This document shows positions 43,031-51,172 of a stretch of DNA of 64,000 nucleotides, one piece after another (the stretch's first letter is position 1; each line of letters opens with the position of its first letter). This DNA is from Fusibacter ferrireducens. GTDB taxonomy: Bacteria; Bacillota; Clostridia; Peptostreptococcales; Acidaminobacteraceae. Under the pieces are notes generated by a model. It ran no database searches. It was not told where the DNA came from and worked only from the letters and a program-made list of their open reading frames with translations. The position numbers were made by a program, and so were the translations under genes. The stretch is from NCBI RefSeq assembly GCF_015352425.1, contig NZ_JADKNH010000008.1, positions 1-64,000 on the forward strand, given 5' to 3'.

Positions 43031-43573
43031 ATGTTAAAACTCGCCTTGATTGTATTGATCATACTCGCCATATTTACCATCCAAACTCAAAAAATGCGAC
43101 ACGCTGTCGTCTATTTAGGTGCGTTTTCCTTGACCATTTCCTTTGTCTATCTCCTCTATAATGCACCAGATGTCGCCATTGCAGAGGCCATAATTGGCAG
43201 TACACTTTCCACAATTCTCTATCTGGTGGCACTTCAAAAGTACAAGATATTCACAGTATATTATTGTCTATCGGAAGAGGAATTTAAAGACCAATCACAT
43301 CTTACAACGGAACATCTTCAGTTTAATAAACTTTTGGACAAATATTGTGCCAAGCAAGAACTAGAGCCTCAGATCATTTATACCGTAGACAACGTAGACA
43401 CCATCAAAGCGCATCATCAATATGCTCTAATTGTTTTAAACGAATCTTCACACATAACCATTTGGGGACATCCTGAAAATTATAAATTGGATTCCATCAT
43501 TGCCTTTTTTGATTCAGAGATTCATTTCAAGATACCAATTGAGTTCATCAAAGTGGAAGAGGTGATCGAATGA
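43031..43573 (+). CDS. MbhD-like DUF4040 subunit with cytoplasmic extension
   Basis: 180 residues. Residues 1-75 are the DUF4040/MbhD membrane domain, equivalent to a piece of MrpA: ALIVLIILAIFTIQTQKMRHAVVYLGAFSLTISFVYLLYNAPDVAIAEAIIGSTLSTILYLVAL, including the conserved A-P-D-V-A-x-x-E. The remaining ~100 residues are soluble (EEEFKDQSHLTTEHLQFNKLLDKYC..., LIVLNESSHITIWGHPENY) and not part of the usual MbhD, which ends soon after the third helix. The extension could be a ligand-binding or docking domain. It overlaps the next start by 4 bases. Confidence 0.87.
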   Translation: MLKLALIVLIILAIFTIQTQKMRHAVVYLGAFSLTISFVYLLYNAPDVAIAEAIIGSTLSTILYLVALQKYKIFTVYYCLSEEEFKDQSHLTTEHLQFNKLLDKYCAKQELEPQIIYTVDNVDTIKAHHQYALIVLNESSHITIWGHPENYKLDSIIAFFDSEIHFKIPIEFIKVEEVIE

Positions 43574-43836
43574 GGCGTAAAAGCATTGCACTCTTTTGTT
43601 TGATCAGTTTCGTCATCATGATCTTATCGACGACTGTACCCGAACAGGTTACTTATGACATTTCAAATCACTATATAGAAAATGCCTATGCTGAAACTGG
43701 CGCCACCAATGTTGTGACTTCGATTTATTTAGTTTATCGCTACTATGATACTCTATTTGAAGCTCTCATGTTCTTATTCAGCATTATAGGCGTTGTATAT
43801 CTATCTATTCACGAAGGAGATGAGCTCGATGAATGA
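43570..43836 (+). CDS. MbhE-like subunit
   Basis: 88 residues with an N-terminal helix (SIALFCLISFVIMILSTTV) and a C-terminal helix (ALMFLFSIIGVVYLSI). NAYAETGATNVVTSIYLVYRYYDTLFEALMF is the region conserved between MbhE and part of MrpA/MrpB, where D-T-x-x-E is typical. Overlaps both neighbours (4 bases with the MbhD-like gene, 8 with mrpB), indicating coupled translation. Confidence 0.88.
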   Translation: MRRKSIALFCLISFVIMILSTTVPEQVTYDISNHYIENAYAETGATNVVTSIYLVYRYYDTLFEALMFLFSIIGVVYLSIHEGDELDE

Positions 43837-44215
43837 CCATTCCGATTTGATTTCTAAAACTTTACCCATCACCTATCCCTTTGTGCTCCTATTCGGCATA
43901 TACATTGTAGTGAATGGCCATGTGACGCCTGGTGGTGGTTTTCAAGGTGGGGCTGTTATTGCCTCCATACTGATCCTCAAGTATTTGATTGATCCCAGTG
44001 TTGAAACCTCACTCAAAAAGATCAGAACCATCGAAAAACTAGCACTGCTGCTCATATTTTTATTTCCACTGGGTTTTTTGCTGACTTTTATCCACCTTCA
44101 ATTTCCAATGTTTAACTGCTCATACTTGATACTGATGAATCTGCTCATCAGCATCAAAGTGGCTTGCGGTATGTCCATTATCTTTATCCGATTTGTATTC
44201 TATGAAACAAGGTGA
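43829..44215 (+). CDS. mrpB: MrpB/MnhB-type antiporter subunit (MbhF-like)
   Basis: 128 residues from the ATG at 43829, preceded by AAGGAGATG; the frame is open to 43793 but without a ribosome binding site. Four transmembrane helices. Diagnostic sequence: YPFVLLFGIYIVVNGHVTPGGGFQGGAVIASILILKYL, the G-H-x-x-P-G-G-G-F-Q-G-G motif of MrpB. The end leads into mrpC with only 4 bases between stop and start. Confidence 0.93.
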   Translation: MNDHSDLISKTLPITYPFVLLFGIYIVVNGHVTPGGGFQGGAVIASILILKYLIDPSVETSLKKIRTIEKLALLLIFLFPLGFLLTFIHLQFPMFNCSYLILMNLLISIKVACGMSIIFIRFVFYETR

Positions 44216-44219
44216 CTCT

Positions 44220-44588
44220 ATGACTTTTGAAAAACTTCTCGACTTAATCAACGGTGAAAATGTAAGCCTTGCTCTATTTATGATTGGCATCTATGCACTG
44301 GCCTCTAGACGCAATATCGTAAAGACGATTATCGCACTCAGCATCATACAGGCTGCAATTATATTGTTCTTTTTATCCATCAACAATTCAGAAGGTCGTG
44401 TACCTCCTATTGGGCATCAACTCTCAGTCCCTGTTGCCGACCCAATTCCCCAAGCACTTATGATAACGGCTATTGTAGTGGGGATTTCAGTTACCGCCGT
44501 CAGCCTTACGATGTTTATTTCACTCTACCACAAATATGGTTCTACCAACTGGAATAAAGTTAAAAATAAGCGTGGAGGTCTTCGATGA
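44220..44588 (+). CDS. mrpC: MrpC/MnhC-type antiporter subunit (MbhG, NuoK-like)
   Basis: 122 residues from the ATG at 44220, with AAGGTG 5 bases before; an earlier in-frame ATG at 44193 overlaps mrpB. Three helices of the NuoK/MrpC type: LALFMIGIYALASRRNIVKTIIALSIIQAAIILFFLSIN and DPIPQALMITAIVVGISVTAVSLTMFI, where D-P-x-P-Q-A-L-x-x-T-A-I-V-V is the family mark. Stop overlaps the mrpD start by 4 bases. Confidence 0.94.
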   Translation: MTFEKLLDLINGENVSLALFMIGIYALASRRNIVKTIIALSIIQAAIILFFLSINNSEGRVPPIGHQLSVPVADPIPQALMITAIVVGISVTAVSLTMFISLYHKYGSTNWNKVKNKRGGLR

Positions 44589-46198
44589 TATTTCTTGTGC
44601 TCGGGCCAATTCTAGTGGGTCTTTTCTTTTACATTTGTCATTGTAAATTCTTAATGAAGGCAACACTCATTTTAGAGGCTGTCTTAATTGGTATTGCCTT
44701 GAACTTTCTGATGAGTTCTGCTGAGTCCTCTGTCCAATTGCTTTCGGGCATTGCCTTTCCAATGGGTATGAAACTTAGAGTAGATACGCTCTCAGCCACG
44801 ATGTTAGTGCTCAACAATTTCCTATTTGGATTTATGATACTCTTTAACATGCATAAATCCTATATGAACAAGCTCTTTATCTTTCTATTTTTAGGTTTAC
44901 AAGGCCTCATAAATGGTGTCTTCTTATCCACTGATTTTTTTAACGTCTATATTTTAATAGAAGTGGCCACTGTAGTGGTGAGTATCCTCATCATGTACAA
45001 AAAGGACAGTCAATCTATGTATGATGGCATGATCTACCTCATGGTCAATATGATTGCCATGACCTTCTTTTTATTGGGAATTGGGTATCTTTATAAATAC
45101 ACTGGCGCCCTTGATTTTGATAATGTTGCCGTTTCAGTAGAGACGATCACCTCTAAAAAAAATCTCATCATGCCTTTTGCGTTGATGATTACTGGCATCA
45201 GCTTAAAAGCGGCTTTATTGCCACTCTTCAGTTGGCTGCCGAAGGCCCACGGTACTGCGAGCGCCCCTTCAATTGTCTCAGGCGTGTTATCTGGCATCTT
45301 CGTTAAAATTGGGATTTACCTCTTCATACGCGTCTATTTTATATTTGGAAATATTTTTATTTTGTCTAATTTCTTTGTTGGTATTGGCTTTTTAACTGCC
45401 ATTGCAGGCTTTATGTTTGCGCTGGCCCAAACAGATATCAAACTGATTTTAGCCTACCATTCTATTTCTCAAATAGGCCTCATGATGATTGGCCTCAGCT
45501 CTGCCCAAACAGCTTCATACTATGGCGGTCTCTACCATATTGTCGCTCACGGCATCTTTAAGACTTTACTTTTCTTAATTGCCGGTTTACTCATTGAAAC
45601 TTATCACACACGGGACATTCGAAAGATGAACGACTTATTTAGACGTTCAAAGTTTCTATCCGTTATTTTGATTATTGCCGTGCTCAGTATCACAGGTGCA
45701 CCCTTTTTTAGCGGTGCTTATTCTAAATACTACATCATGAAAGGTTTTTCAGGTATTGGATTTGAACTCTTATTCATTTTGATCAACATGGGGACCATGA
45801 TGTCCTTCATCAAGTTTTGGCATGTGCTCTTTAAAGATGATCAGCCATTTTTTGCACCTATGCCATCGCCTATAGGCAAAAAAATATTGCCTTACAATTC
45901 CGTAATAGCACTCAGTCTGATGGCCTTATCCTGTATTTTGCTCGGTGTGGCTGGGGATTACATGTTCAAGCTACTCACTACTTTTGATGCACACTATGGC
46001 TTTTTATCTCAGCTTGTTAAATGGCCTAAATACTTGCTCACTTATGCTGGTAGTTATTTAGCTTATCAAGCCTTTGTGAAGAAGAATCCATTCTTTGCAA
46101 CTGTTAAGAAGATGGAACTGAGCTTTAATCAAATCACATTGGCGATTCTGTCCTTTTTCATCGTCACAACGTTATATCTACACTTTATTACAGCCTAA
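44585..46198 (+). CDS. mrpD: MrpD/MnhD-type antiporter subunit (MbhH-like)
   Basis: 537 residues, ~14 transmembrane helices. Ion-path residues are intact: VYILIEVATVVVSILI (TM5 Glu), GISLKAALLPLFSWLPKAHGTASAPSIVSGVLSGIFVKIG (TM7 Lys, TM8 Lys), ILAYHSISQIGLMMIG and FFSGAYSKYYIMKG (TM12 Lys). It is the fourth MrpD/NuoLMN-type protein in the window. Last gene of the eight-gene set; large MrpA as a single protein is absent, replaced by the MbhD/MbhE pieces as in archaeal Mbh complexes. No hydrogenase subunits follow. Confidence 0.93.
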   Translation: MIFLVLGPILVGLFFYICHCKFLMKATLILEAVLIGIALNFLMSSAESSVQLLSGIAFPMGMKLRVDTLSATMLVLNNFLFGFMILFNMHKSYMNKLFIFLFLGLQGLINGVFLSTDFFNVYILIEVATVVVSILIMYKKDSQSMYDGMIYLMVNMIAMTFFLLGIGYLYKYTGALDFDNVAVSVETITSKKNLIMPFALMITGISLKAALLPLFSWLPKAHGTASAPSIVSGVLSGIFVKIGIYLFIRVYFIFGNIFILSNFFVGIGFLTAIAGFMFALAQTDIKLILAYHSISQIGLMMIGLSSAQTASYYGGLYHIVAHGIFKTLLFLIAGLLIETYHTRDIRKMNDLFRRSKFLSVILIIAVLSITGAPFFSGAYSKYYIMKGFSGIGFELLFILINMGTMMSFIKFWHVLFKDDQPFFAPMPSPIGKKILPYNSVIALSLMALSCILLGVAGDYMFKLLTTFDAHYGFLSQLVKWPKYLLTYAGSYLAYQAFVKKNPFFATVKKMELSFNQITLAILSFFIVTTLYLHFITA

Positions 46199-46216
46199 TA
46201 CACACCATTAAAACAT

Positions 46217-46248
46217 AAAAAGTGGCTTCATTATGAGCCACTTTTTTT
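46217..46248. terminator. Bidirectional terminator after the Mrp/Mbh operon
   Basis: AAAAAGTGGCTC-type stem (AAAAAGTGGCT/AGCCACTTTTT) with a 9-base loop and seven T's, between mrpD (+) and degV (-). Confidence 0.88.
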
Positions 46249-46288
46249 ATACTATAATTTTGATTAATATGAACTTCTAAGCTTCAAC

Positions 46289-47131
46289 TTACTTTCTAAA
46301 ATAGGCAACGCCCACAACGCCTTCTCCAGTATGCGTTCCCACCACTGAACCGATCTCCACTTCGTATATATTATGCACATCAAAGCTTGCGTTTATAAGC
46401 GCTTTTAATTCCTCTAACTTTTTAAGATCGTTGGCATGTGCTAATGCCAAGGTATCTATGATCCCCTCTGGATATTCATTTTTCAATTGCTCAATCATCC
46501 ATGACATGCCTTTGCGTGTCCCTCTTACCTTATTGGCCATTTCCACAACACCATTTTTGACCTCTATAATCGGTTTTAGATTGAGCATCTTGCCAATCAT
46601 AGCGGTTCCAGAAGACAGGCGACCGCCTTTTTTCAGATTGTCTAAAGAATCCAACATGCCGTATAATTGTGCCTTTTCAACGAGTACATTAAGATCCCTT
46701 TGAATGCGGTCAATGGATTTGCCTTCTTTGATCCACTGATTTGCCTTTAAAAGGATCAAGGCGAGTGAAAAACTGGTTGTTCGACTGTCCACAAGATAGA
46801 TTTGATCACTGCCAATCATCTCTTTGGCGATTTTTGCCGAATTATAAGTGCCGCTGAGCTCACTTGATATAAAAATGCCCAGAACGGCATTGCCCTTCTC
46901 AATTTCAGCACTGAAAATATCATAAAACTCGTTTGGATTCACTTGAGATGTCGTTGGCAATTCAGGAGAATTTCTCATTTTTTCATAAAAAGTAGCTGTA
47001 TCTAAGTTGATTTTATCAATGTATTCTGCATCTTTAAAAAGCACTTTAAGTGAAGCAAATAAAATGCCTTGATCTGCAAGTTCTTTTGGCGTTAGATCAC
47101 AAGTGCTGTCCGTCACTAATGTAATTGGCAT
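46289..47131 (-). CDS. degV: DegV family fatty-acid-binding protein
   Basis: 280 residues from the ATG at 47131 (AGAGGG at 7 bases); an ATG two codons upstream is too close to that site. DegV marks: ITLVTDSTCDLTPKELADQGI, TSQVNPNEFYDIF, LGIFISSELSGTYNSAKIAKE, YLVDSRTTSFSLAL and GVVGVAYFRK. Such proteins hold a single fatty acid; FakB proteins deliver it to the FakA kinase for phospholipid synthesis. No fakA is in the window, so whether this is a FakB is open. Confidence 0.93.
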   Translation of the reverse strand: MPITLVTDSTCDLTPKELADQGILFASLKVLFKDAEYIDKINLDTATFYEKMRNSPELPTTSQVNPNEFYDIFSAEIEKGNAVLGIFISSELSGTYNSAKIAKEMIGSDQIYLVDSRTTSFSLALILLKANQWIKEGKSIDRIQRDLNVLVEKAQLYGMLDSLDNLKKGGRLSSGTAMIGKMLNLKPIIEVKNGVVEMANKVRGTRKGMSWMIEQLKNEYPEGIIDTLALAHANDLKKLEELKALINASFDVHNIYEVEIGSVVGTHTGEGVVGVAYFRK

Positions 47132-47205
47132 ACACATCCCTCTTTTCTATTAAATCCATAAGCGATCTCTTTTTCAAAACGACTATATAAATCTATTTGA
47201 CACTC

Positions 47206-47271
47206 AAAATCCATTGGATTTTCAAACTTTTTTGATAGTCCCAGTATAGGATGAAACCCTTATAAAGTCAA
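47206..47271 (-). promoter_or_regulatory. degV promoter with downstream inverted repeat
   Basis: TTGACT (47271-47266), 17-base spacer, TATACT (47248-47243) on the minus strand. AAAATCC-N3-GGATTTT at 47206-47222 lies about 20 bases after the expected start, a possible operator. The remainder of the 304-base gap to 47435 holds only the nhaC terminator. Confidence 0.6.
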
Positions 47272-47373
47272 CGTTTGAGCTGTTTTCTTTATAAATTGTT
47301 AATTAAATTGTAATAACTGCTTGGATACTCTATAGCTCGCATCACATTTTCAATTTCCAAAGCTTTCCAACGA

Positions 47374-47404
47374 CAAAAAACACTAAGCCCAATGTGCTTA
47401 GTGT
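47374..47404 (-). terminator. Terminator of the nhaC-type gene
   Basis: ACACTAAGC pairs with GCTTAGTGT around a 7-base loop, followed by TTTTTTGTCG on the minus strand. Confidence 0.8.
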
Positions 47405-47435
47405 CCATTTTAAAACAACCAGATATGAGCCGAGA

Positions 47436-48809
47436 TCATGGCTCTATTTTGGCCCTTACTTTGATTTTTTCAGAGTTTTCCCTTAAAAAAGTGTAAAACA
47501 GTATCCATAGGATTGTCAAAAAGTTAAAAATCATAAATGGGGCAAACTCTACAGCAGGCACACCTATGATGGCCAATATGATAATTGCATTGACATTCCA
47601 AGGCATCAAAGGTGCTAAAGCCGTTCCAGAGTTGGCAATTAGCGCAGCTAAATCACCTTCATCTAAATTGTGTTCCAAGAACGCCTCTTTTAAATTTCTG
47701 CCTGGAATGATGATGCCAACCGTTTGGTCACAAGTCAAAGCATCCAGACCTATACTCATTAAACTGGTTCTCAAATAAAGTGCACTCTTCGTCTTGGAGT
47801 TCTGAGTGACTGCATCCACCAGCGGTTTAATCCAACCACATTTTTCAAAAACCGTGCTCATGGATATGCCGCCCATGATGATAAAAATGACTTCTATCAT
47901 GGAACGCCCACCTCCAATTTGAAGGGATCTAATCAAATCCACTTGGCTATCCGTATGAAAGCCGCTGTACATAAATCTCACAAGTTCTGTCATGGGCACA
48001 TGCTGTATAAAAATGGCGATTAAAATACTGGATATCAGACCAAAACCTAAGGTCAAGTTAGATTTAAAGCCCATTAAAGATAGAATGAGCACAACAATGG
48101 GCACGACAAAAAACCAACCGGATATCACAAAAGCATTTGAAAGTACCTCTTTGTATTCTGAAATAGCAGTGTCTGTCAGAGTGGATTCAATATTCATGCT
48201 CATCACAAGATAAATTATAGCTGTTAAAAATAATGCGGGCAACATGAGCTTTATCGTCTTTGCAAAGTAAGTCTTGAAACTCACCCCTACGGTCTCTGTG
48301 GTGAAATTAACCAGTGCAGAAATCGGCGAAAGCCTATCTGCCACATATGCACCGGACAAAATAGCTCCTGATAAAAGAGCTTTAGGCATGCCGGCACTGA
48401 TTCCTAAAGAAAAGATCGCCACGCCAATTGTGCTCAATGAGCCCAATCCAGTGCCTATAAAAAGGGCAAATATGCCAGTTGCCAAAAAGGCAAAAAGGAT
48501 AAAATTAACGTGATTGACAATTGAGAAACCAAAATAAATCATGGAAGGCACAATACCCGATGCAATCCATAACGCCACGTTGACACCAATCATCAAAATT
48601 ACAAAATATATACTTTTAGCATGGCCTATACCCTCTAACACATAAGAAAGTGTTTTCTTTAATTCAATGCCATTTGCTTTTAGCAGTACACTTGTGATGA
48701 CCAAAGTCACCAAAAAACCATAGAGTAATGTAATGCCAAGACTTAGACAAGTGACAATACTCACTATAAAAACGACTGCTATGAATATCCCCCATTTTTG
48801 ATGAATCAT
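47436..48809 (-). CDS. NhaC-type Na+/H+ antiporter
   Basis: 457 residues, about eleven transmembrane helices. Family features: GVNVALWIASGIVPSMIYFGFSIV, GTGLGSLSTIGVAIFSLGISAGMPKALLSGAILSGAYVADRLSPIS (the conserved G-A-Y-x-x-D-x-x-S-P block), LTCDQTVGIIIPGRNLKEAF and LIANSGTALAPLMPWNV. It exchanges cytoplasmic Na+ for H+, adding to the Mrp-type machinery next door. Some members carry lactate/malate instead. Single-gene unit with a TATAAT about 60 bases upstream (+ strand 48855-48862 region). Confidence 0.9.
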   Translation of the reverse strand: MIHQKWGIFIAVVFIVSIVTCLSLGITLLYGFLVTLVITSVLLKANGIELKKTLSYVLEGIGHAKSIYFVILMIGVNVALWIASGIVPSMIYFGFSIVNHVNFILFAFLATGIFALFIGTGLGSLSTIGVAIFSLGISAGMPKALLSGAILSGAYVADRLSPISALVNFTTETVGVSFKTYFAKTIKLMLPALFLTAIIYLVMSMNIESTLTDTAISEYKEVLSNAFVISGWFFVVPIVVLILSLMGFKSNLTLGFGLISSILIAIFIQHVPMTELVRFMYSGFHTDSQVDLIRSLQIGGGRSMIEVIFIIMGGISMSTVFEKCGWIKPLVDAVTQNSKTKSALYLRTSLMSIGLDALTCDQTVGIIIPGRNLKEAFLEHNLDEGDLAALIANSGTALAPLMPWNVNAIIILAIIGVPAVEFAPFMIFNFLTILWILFYTFLRENSEKIKVRAKIEP

Positions 48810-48972
48810 CTCTATTCCCCACTTTCAATTCAGGATCAAAGCTCTATATTCAACTTATTATAACAGAAATGTTTCGATATTCTAAAGACCTTTTTATAAA
48901 TATTTAAAAAAACTCAAAAGTCAGATATTTTAAAGAAAAGTCACAATTTGAATAAAAATTCTCAAAAACCTA

Positions 48973-49001
48973 TTGACATCACGCTAAAAACCCAGTAATA
49001 T
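48973..49001 (+). promoter_or_regulatory. his operon promoter
   Basis: Perfect TTGACA (48973-48978), 17-base spacer, TAATAT (48996-49001). Start expected near 49008, about 25 bases before the leader peptide ATG. Confidence 0.72.
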
Positions 49002-49032
49002 AGTGAACAATACAAGGAAAGAGGTTTACACT

Positions 49033-49107
49033 ATGAATAATTATACGTTTTTATCCTCACAATTCCATCATCATCACAGGTCAGGGATTTATCATCCGAT
49101 GAAATAA
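49033..49107 (+). CDS. hisL: His operon leader peptide with four consecutive histidines
   Basis: A 24-codon frame: ATG at 49033, AAGAGG 8 bases upstream, TAA at 49105-49107. It begins MNNYTFLSSQF, residues 12-15 are four His (CAT CAT CAT CAC) and residue 21 is a fifth His. It lies between the his promoter and a strong terminator ahead of hisZ. This is the hallmark of ribosome-mediated attenuation: His starvation stalls the ribosome on the His codons and lets an antiterminator form. Too short for normal gene calling. Similar in logic to enterobacterial HisL, but in a Gram-positive context. Confidence 0.85.
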   Translation: MNNYTFLSSQFHHHHRSGIYHPMK

Positions 49108-49221
49108 TATCATCGAAGGTAAAGCCCTATTCGTTTTTATCTACTGAATCGGGCCTTACCTGTTGATGATCGAAAATATAACGAGAGTCATATAGGTTCG
49201 CCCTATATGGCTCTTTTTTTT
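49108..49221 (+). promoter_or_regulatory. His attenuator: competing hairpins ending in a terminator
   Basis: After the leader peptide, AGGTAA-A-GCCC pairs with GGGC-C-TTACCT (49117-49161 region). CGATGA/TCATCG forms an upstream hairpin around the leader's stop. The His-codon run itself (ATCATCA) can pair with TGATGAT near 49164-49170. The terminator is a perfect 13-bp stem, AGAGTCATATAGG (49184-49196) with CCTATATGGCTCT (49202-49214), a 5-base loop and eight T's. Together they give the alternative-pairing architecture of a translation-coupled attenuator. No T-box AGGGTGG...ACC sequence is present. Confidence 0.8.
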
Positions 49222-49314
49222 ATACAAACTTTTATGCACAAATCCTATGAATTTAAGAACACTGTCACTCATCTAATCTAAGCAGAAAATACGATCACAC
49301 CTTTGGAGGTCTAT

Positions 49315-50568
49315 ATGAAATCGAATTTACTCGTCAGCAACCAAAACAAATATGCCATGCAGGCTTCACTGATGAAGCTATATGCACAATACGGCTATCG
49401 TCAAGTCTCAATACCCGCTTGCGAACCACTCGCCACAATTTCAGAACTTGAAAAACAGTACCCGAGTCGTACACAGGTTAAATTTATGGATCAATCCGGC
49501 GAAATCTTTTATCTTCAAGATGATCCAACTGTATCCGTCATGAAAATGCTCCGACTCTCCTCTGCAACCAACATTGAACAAAAAATTTGCTACTACGCAC
49601 CCACTTACAAATGGGGTCATCGTCAACTCAATGAAGAAACACAAATTGGCGTTGAAACATTTGGCAAAGATACATTGCTTCACGATCTCGAAATCATCGT
49701 CTTAGCTGTGAAATCGCTCAGACTTTTTACTGACAAAGTTATGTTGGATATTGGTGATGTGAGCTTTTTGGAAACACTGCTTGAAAGCATGCCCTTTAAT
49801 TCAGAGCAAATACAGGCCATTGTGAAAGCATTGCCTTCCAAAAATATGATGACTTTAAAAGAACTTGAACTCTTTCAGAATATAAAATCTCAGGATTGGG
49901 ATCTCTTAGCATCACTTTTTAAATTATTCGGCCCCACAGAAATTGTTCTGGAAAACGCCAAACAATTAATCGATCAAATCACCTTTAAAGATGAGCAATT
50001 GCAAGTAAAATTAGATACCATCCTCAATCAAATCAGAGATCGTAGCGCATTCTTAAAGGCGTATGACCTTCTGGAATACACACAATTGGATTTCACTTTA
50101 AAACCTGAACTCAAATACTATAATGGGCTTGTTCTCAAAGGGTTCATCAAAAATTGTCCTTCTGAAGTTTTAAACGGCGGCAGATATGACCAACTCAGTA
50201 CAGAATTTGGAAAAGCGAACTGTGCAGCTGGATTTGCACTCACACTAGATTTATTAATGAATTATACGGAGGTAAAAAAAATGACACGGAAAAATAGCTT
50301 ACTACTACTTGAGACCGAGCTCTCAGCAAAAGGCATCAAATATGCTGAATACTATCGCCAAAAGGGATTTGAAGTCAACCTAAGAACTTATGAAACAGAA
50401 AAAGAGGCCATTGATCTCGCCTCTAAAGAAAATTTTGAAAAAGTCATCCTATTTGGTGAACGCTCTGCCAAAGTCATCGATATTCGAAAAGACAATGTGC
50501 AGAAAATGCCCTATTCGACATTTGATCAATACTTGACCATCACTGATGCCAATAAGAGCATTCACTAA
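49315..50568 (+). CDS. hisZ: ATP phosphoribosyltransferase regulatory subunit HisZ
   Basis: 417 residues from the ATG at 49315 (GGAGG upstream); a TTG at 49303 is rejected. HisZ is a histidyl-tRNA-synthetase paralogue: YGYRQVSIPACEPLATISELE, FLQDD-type motif 2 (YLQDDPTVSVMKMLRLS), CYYAPTYKWGHRQLNEETQIGVETFG, and ELKYYNGLVLKGFI with VLNGGRYDQLSTEFG of motif 3. The anticodon-binding domain of real HisRS is absent. It activates short HisG, encoded next. AGAGGAGG of hisG overlaps its stop region. Confidence 0.92.
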   Translation: MKSNLLVSNQNKYAMQASLMKLYAQYGYRQVSIPACEPLATISELEKQYPSRTQVKFMDQSGEIFYLQDDPTVSVMKMLRLSSATNIEQKICYYAPTYKWGHRQLNEETQIGVETFGKDTLLHDLEIIVLAVKSLRLFTDKVMLDIGDVSFLETLLESMPFNSEQIQAIVKALPSKNMMTLKELELFQNIKSQDWDLLASLFKLFGPTEIVLENAKQLIDQITFKDEQLQVKLDTILNQIRDRSAFLKAYDLLEYTQLDFTLKPELKYYNGLVLKGFIKNCPSEVLNGGRYDQLSTEFGKANCAAGFALTLDLLMNYTEVKKMTRKNSLLLLETELSAKGIKYAEYYRQKGFEVNLRTYETEKEAIDLASKENFEKVILFGERSAKVIDIRKDNVQKMPYSTFDQYLTITDANKSIH

Positions 50569-50581
50569 GAGGAGGCCCCCC

Positions 50582-51172
50582 ATGGAATCTATCACATTTG
50601 CACTTTCCAAAGGTCGAATTGCCGAAGCTTTTTTAAAAGCTTTTGATGCCGAAGAGGCCTTAAATTCTAGAAAGCTGATTGTACAAGTTGGCAATATAAA
50701 AATGATCATGGTAAAACCCGTAGACGTTCCCACCTATGTGGCTAACGGTGTGGCTGATATCGGTGTGGTTGGCAGAGATGTCATTTTAGAATCTGGAGAA
50801 TCCTTTTACGAACTTCTTGAATTCCCCTTTTCAAAATGCACACTCTCCATTGCAGGCTTTGATCAGAATATAAATTTAGAAGCACCCATGACCATTGCCA
50901 CCAAATATCCTAAAATATGCAAGCAGTACTTTCCACTTTCTAAAACCATTTATTTAAATGGTTCTGTGGAACTTGCACCGATTCTCAATCTTTCCGATGT
51001 CATCTTCGACATCGTTGAAACTGGCACAACACTTAAGGAAAATGGGCTTTCCGTCATTAAAGATGTGCTCTCTATCAATCCTGTACTCATTGCCAACAAA
51101 TCCAGTTATAAGTTTAATCAAGCTCAAATCGATGCCGTGATTAACCAACTAAATGAACGAGGTGACTTATGA
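50582..51172 (+). CDS. hisG: ATP phosphoribosyltransferase HisG, short form
   Basis: 196 residues from the ATG at 50582, preceded by AAGAGGAGG; a longer frame to 50546 overlaps hisZ and has no site. Motifs: ITFALSKGRIAEAF, VKPVDVPTYVANGVADIGVVGRDVI, and the PRPP loop DIVETGTTLKENGL. The C-terminal regulatory domain of long HisG is missing, so it depends on HisZ. First step of histidine synthesis (PRPP + ATP). Its stop overlaps hisC's start by 4 bases; hisD, which usually follows, is absent. Confidence 0.95.
   Translation: MESITFALSKGRIAEAFLKAFDAEEALNSRKLIVQVGNIKMIMVKPVDVPTYVANGVADIGVVGRDVILESGESFYELLEFPFSKCTLSIAGFDQNINLEAPMTIATKYPKICKQYFPLSKTIYLNGSVELAPILNLSDVIFDIVETGTTLKENGLSVIKDVLSINPVLIANKSSYKFNQAQIDAVINQLNERGDL

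Noticed and set aside
49008-49221. T-box riboswitch for tRNA-His
   Set aside because: No AGGGTGG/ACCGCG core or Stem I features; the leader peptide and competing hairpins explain the region better.
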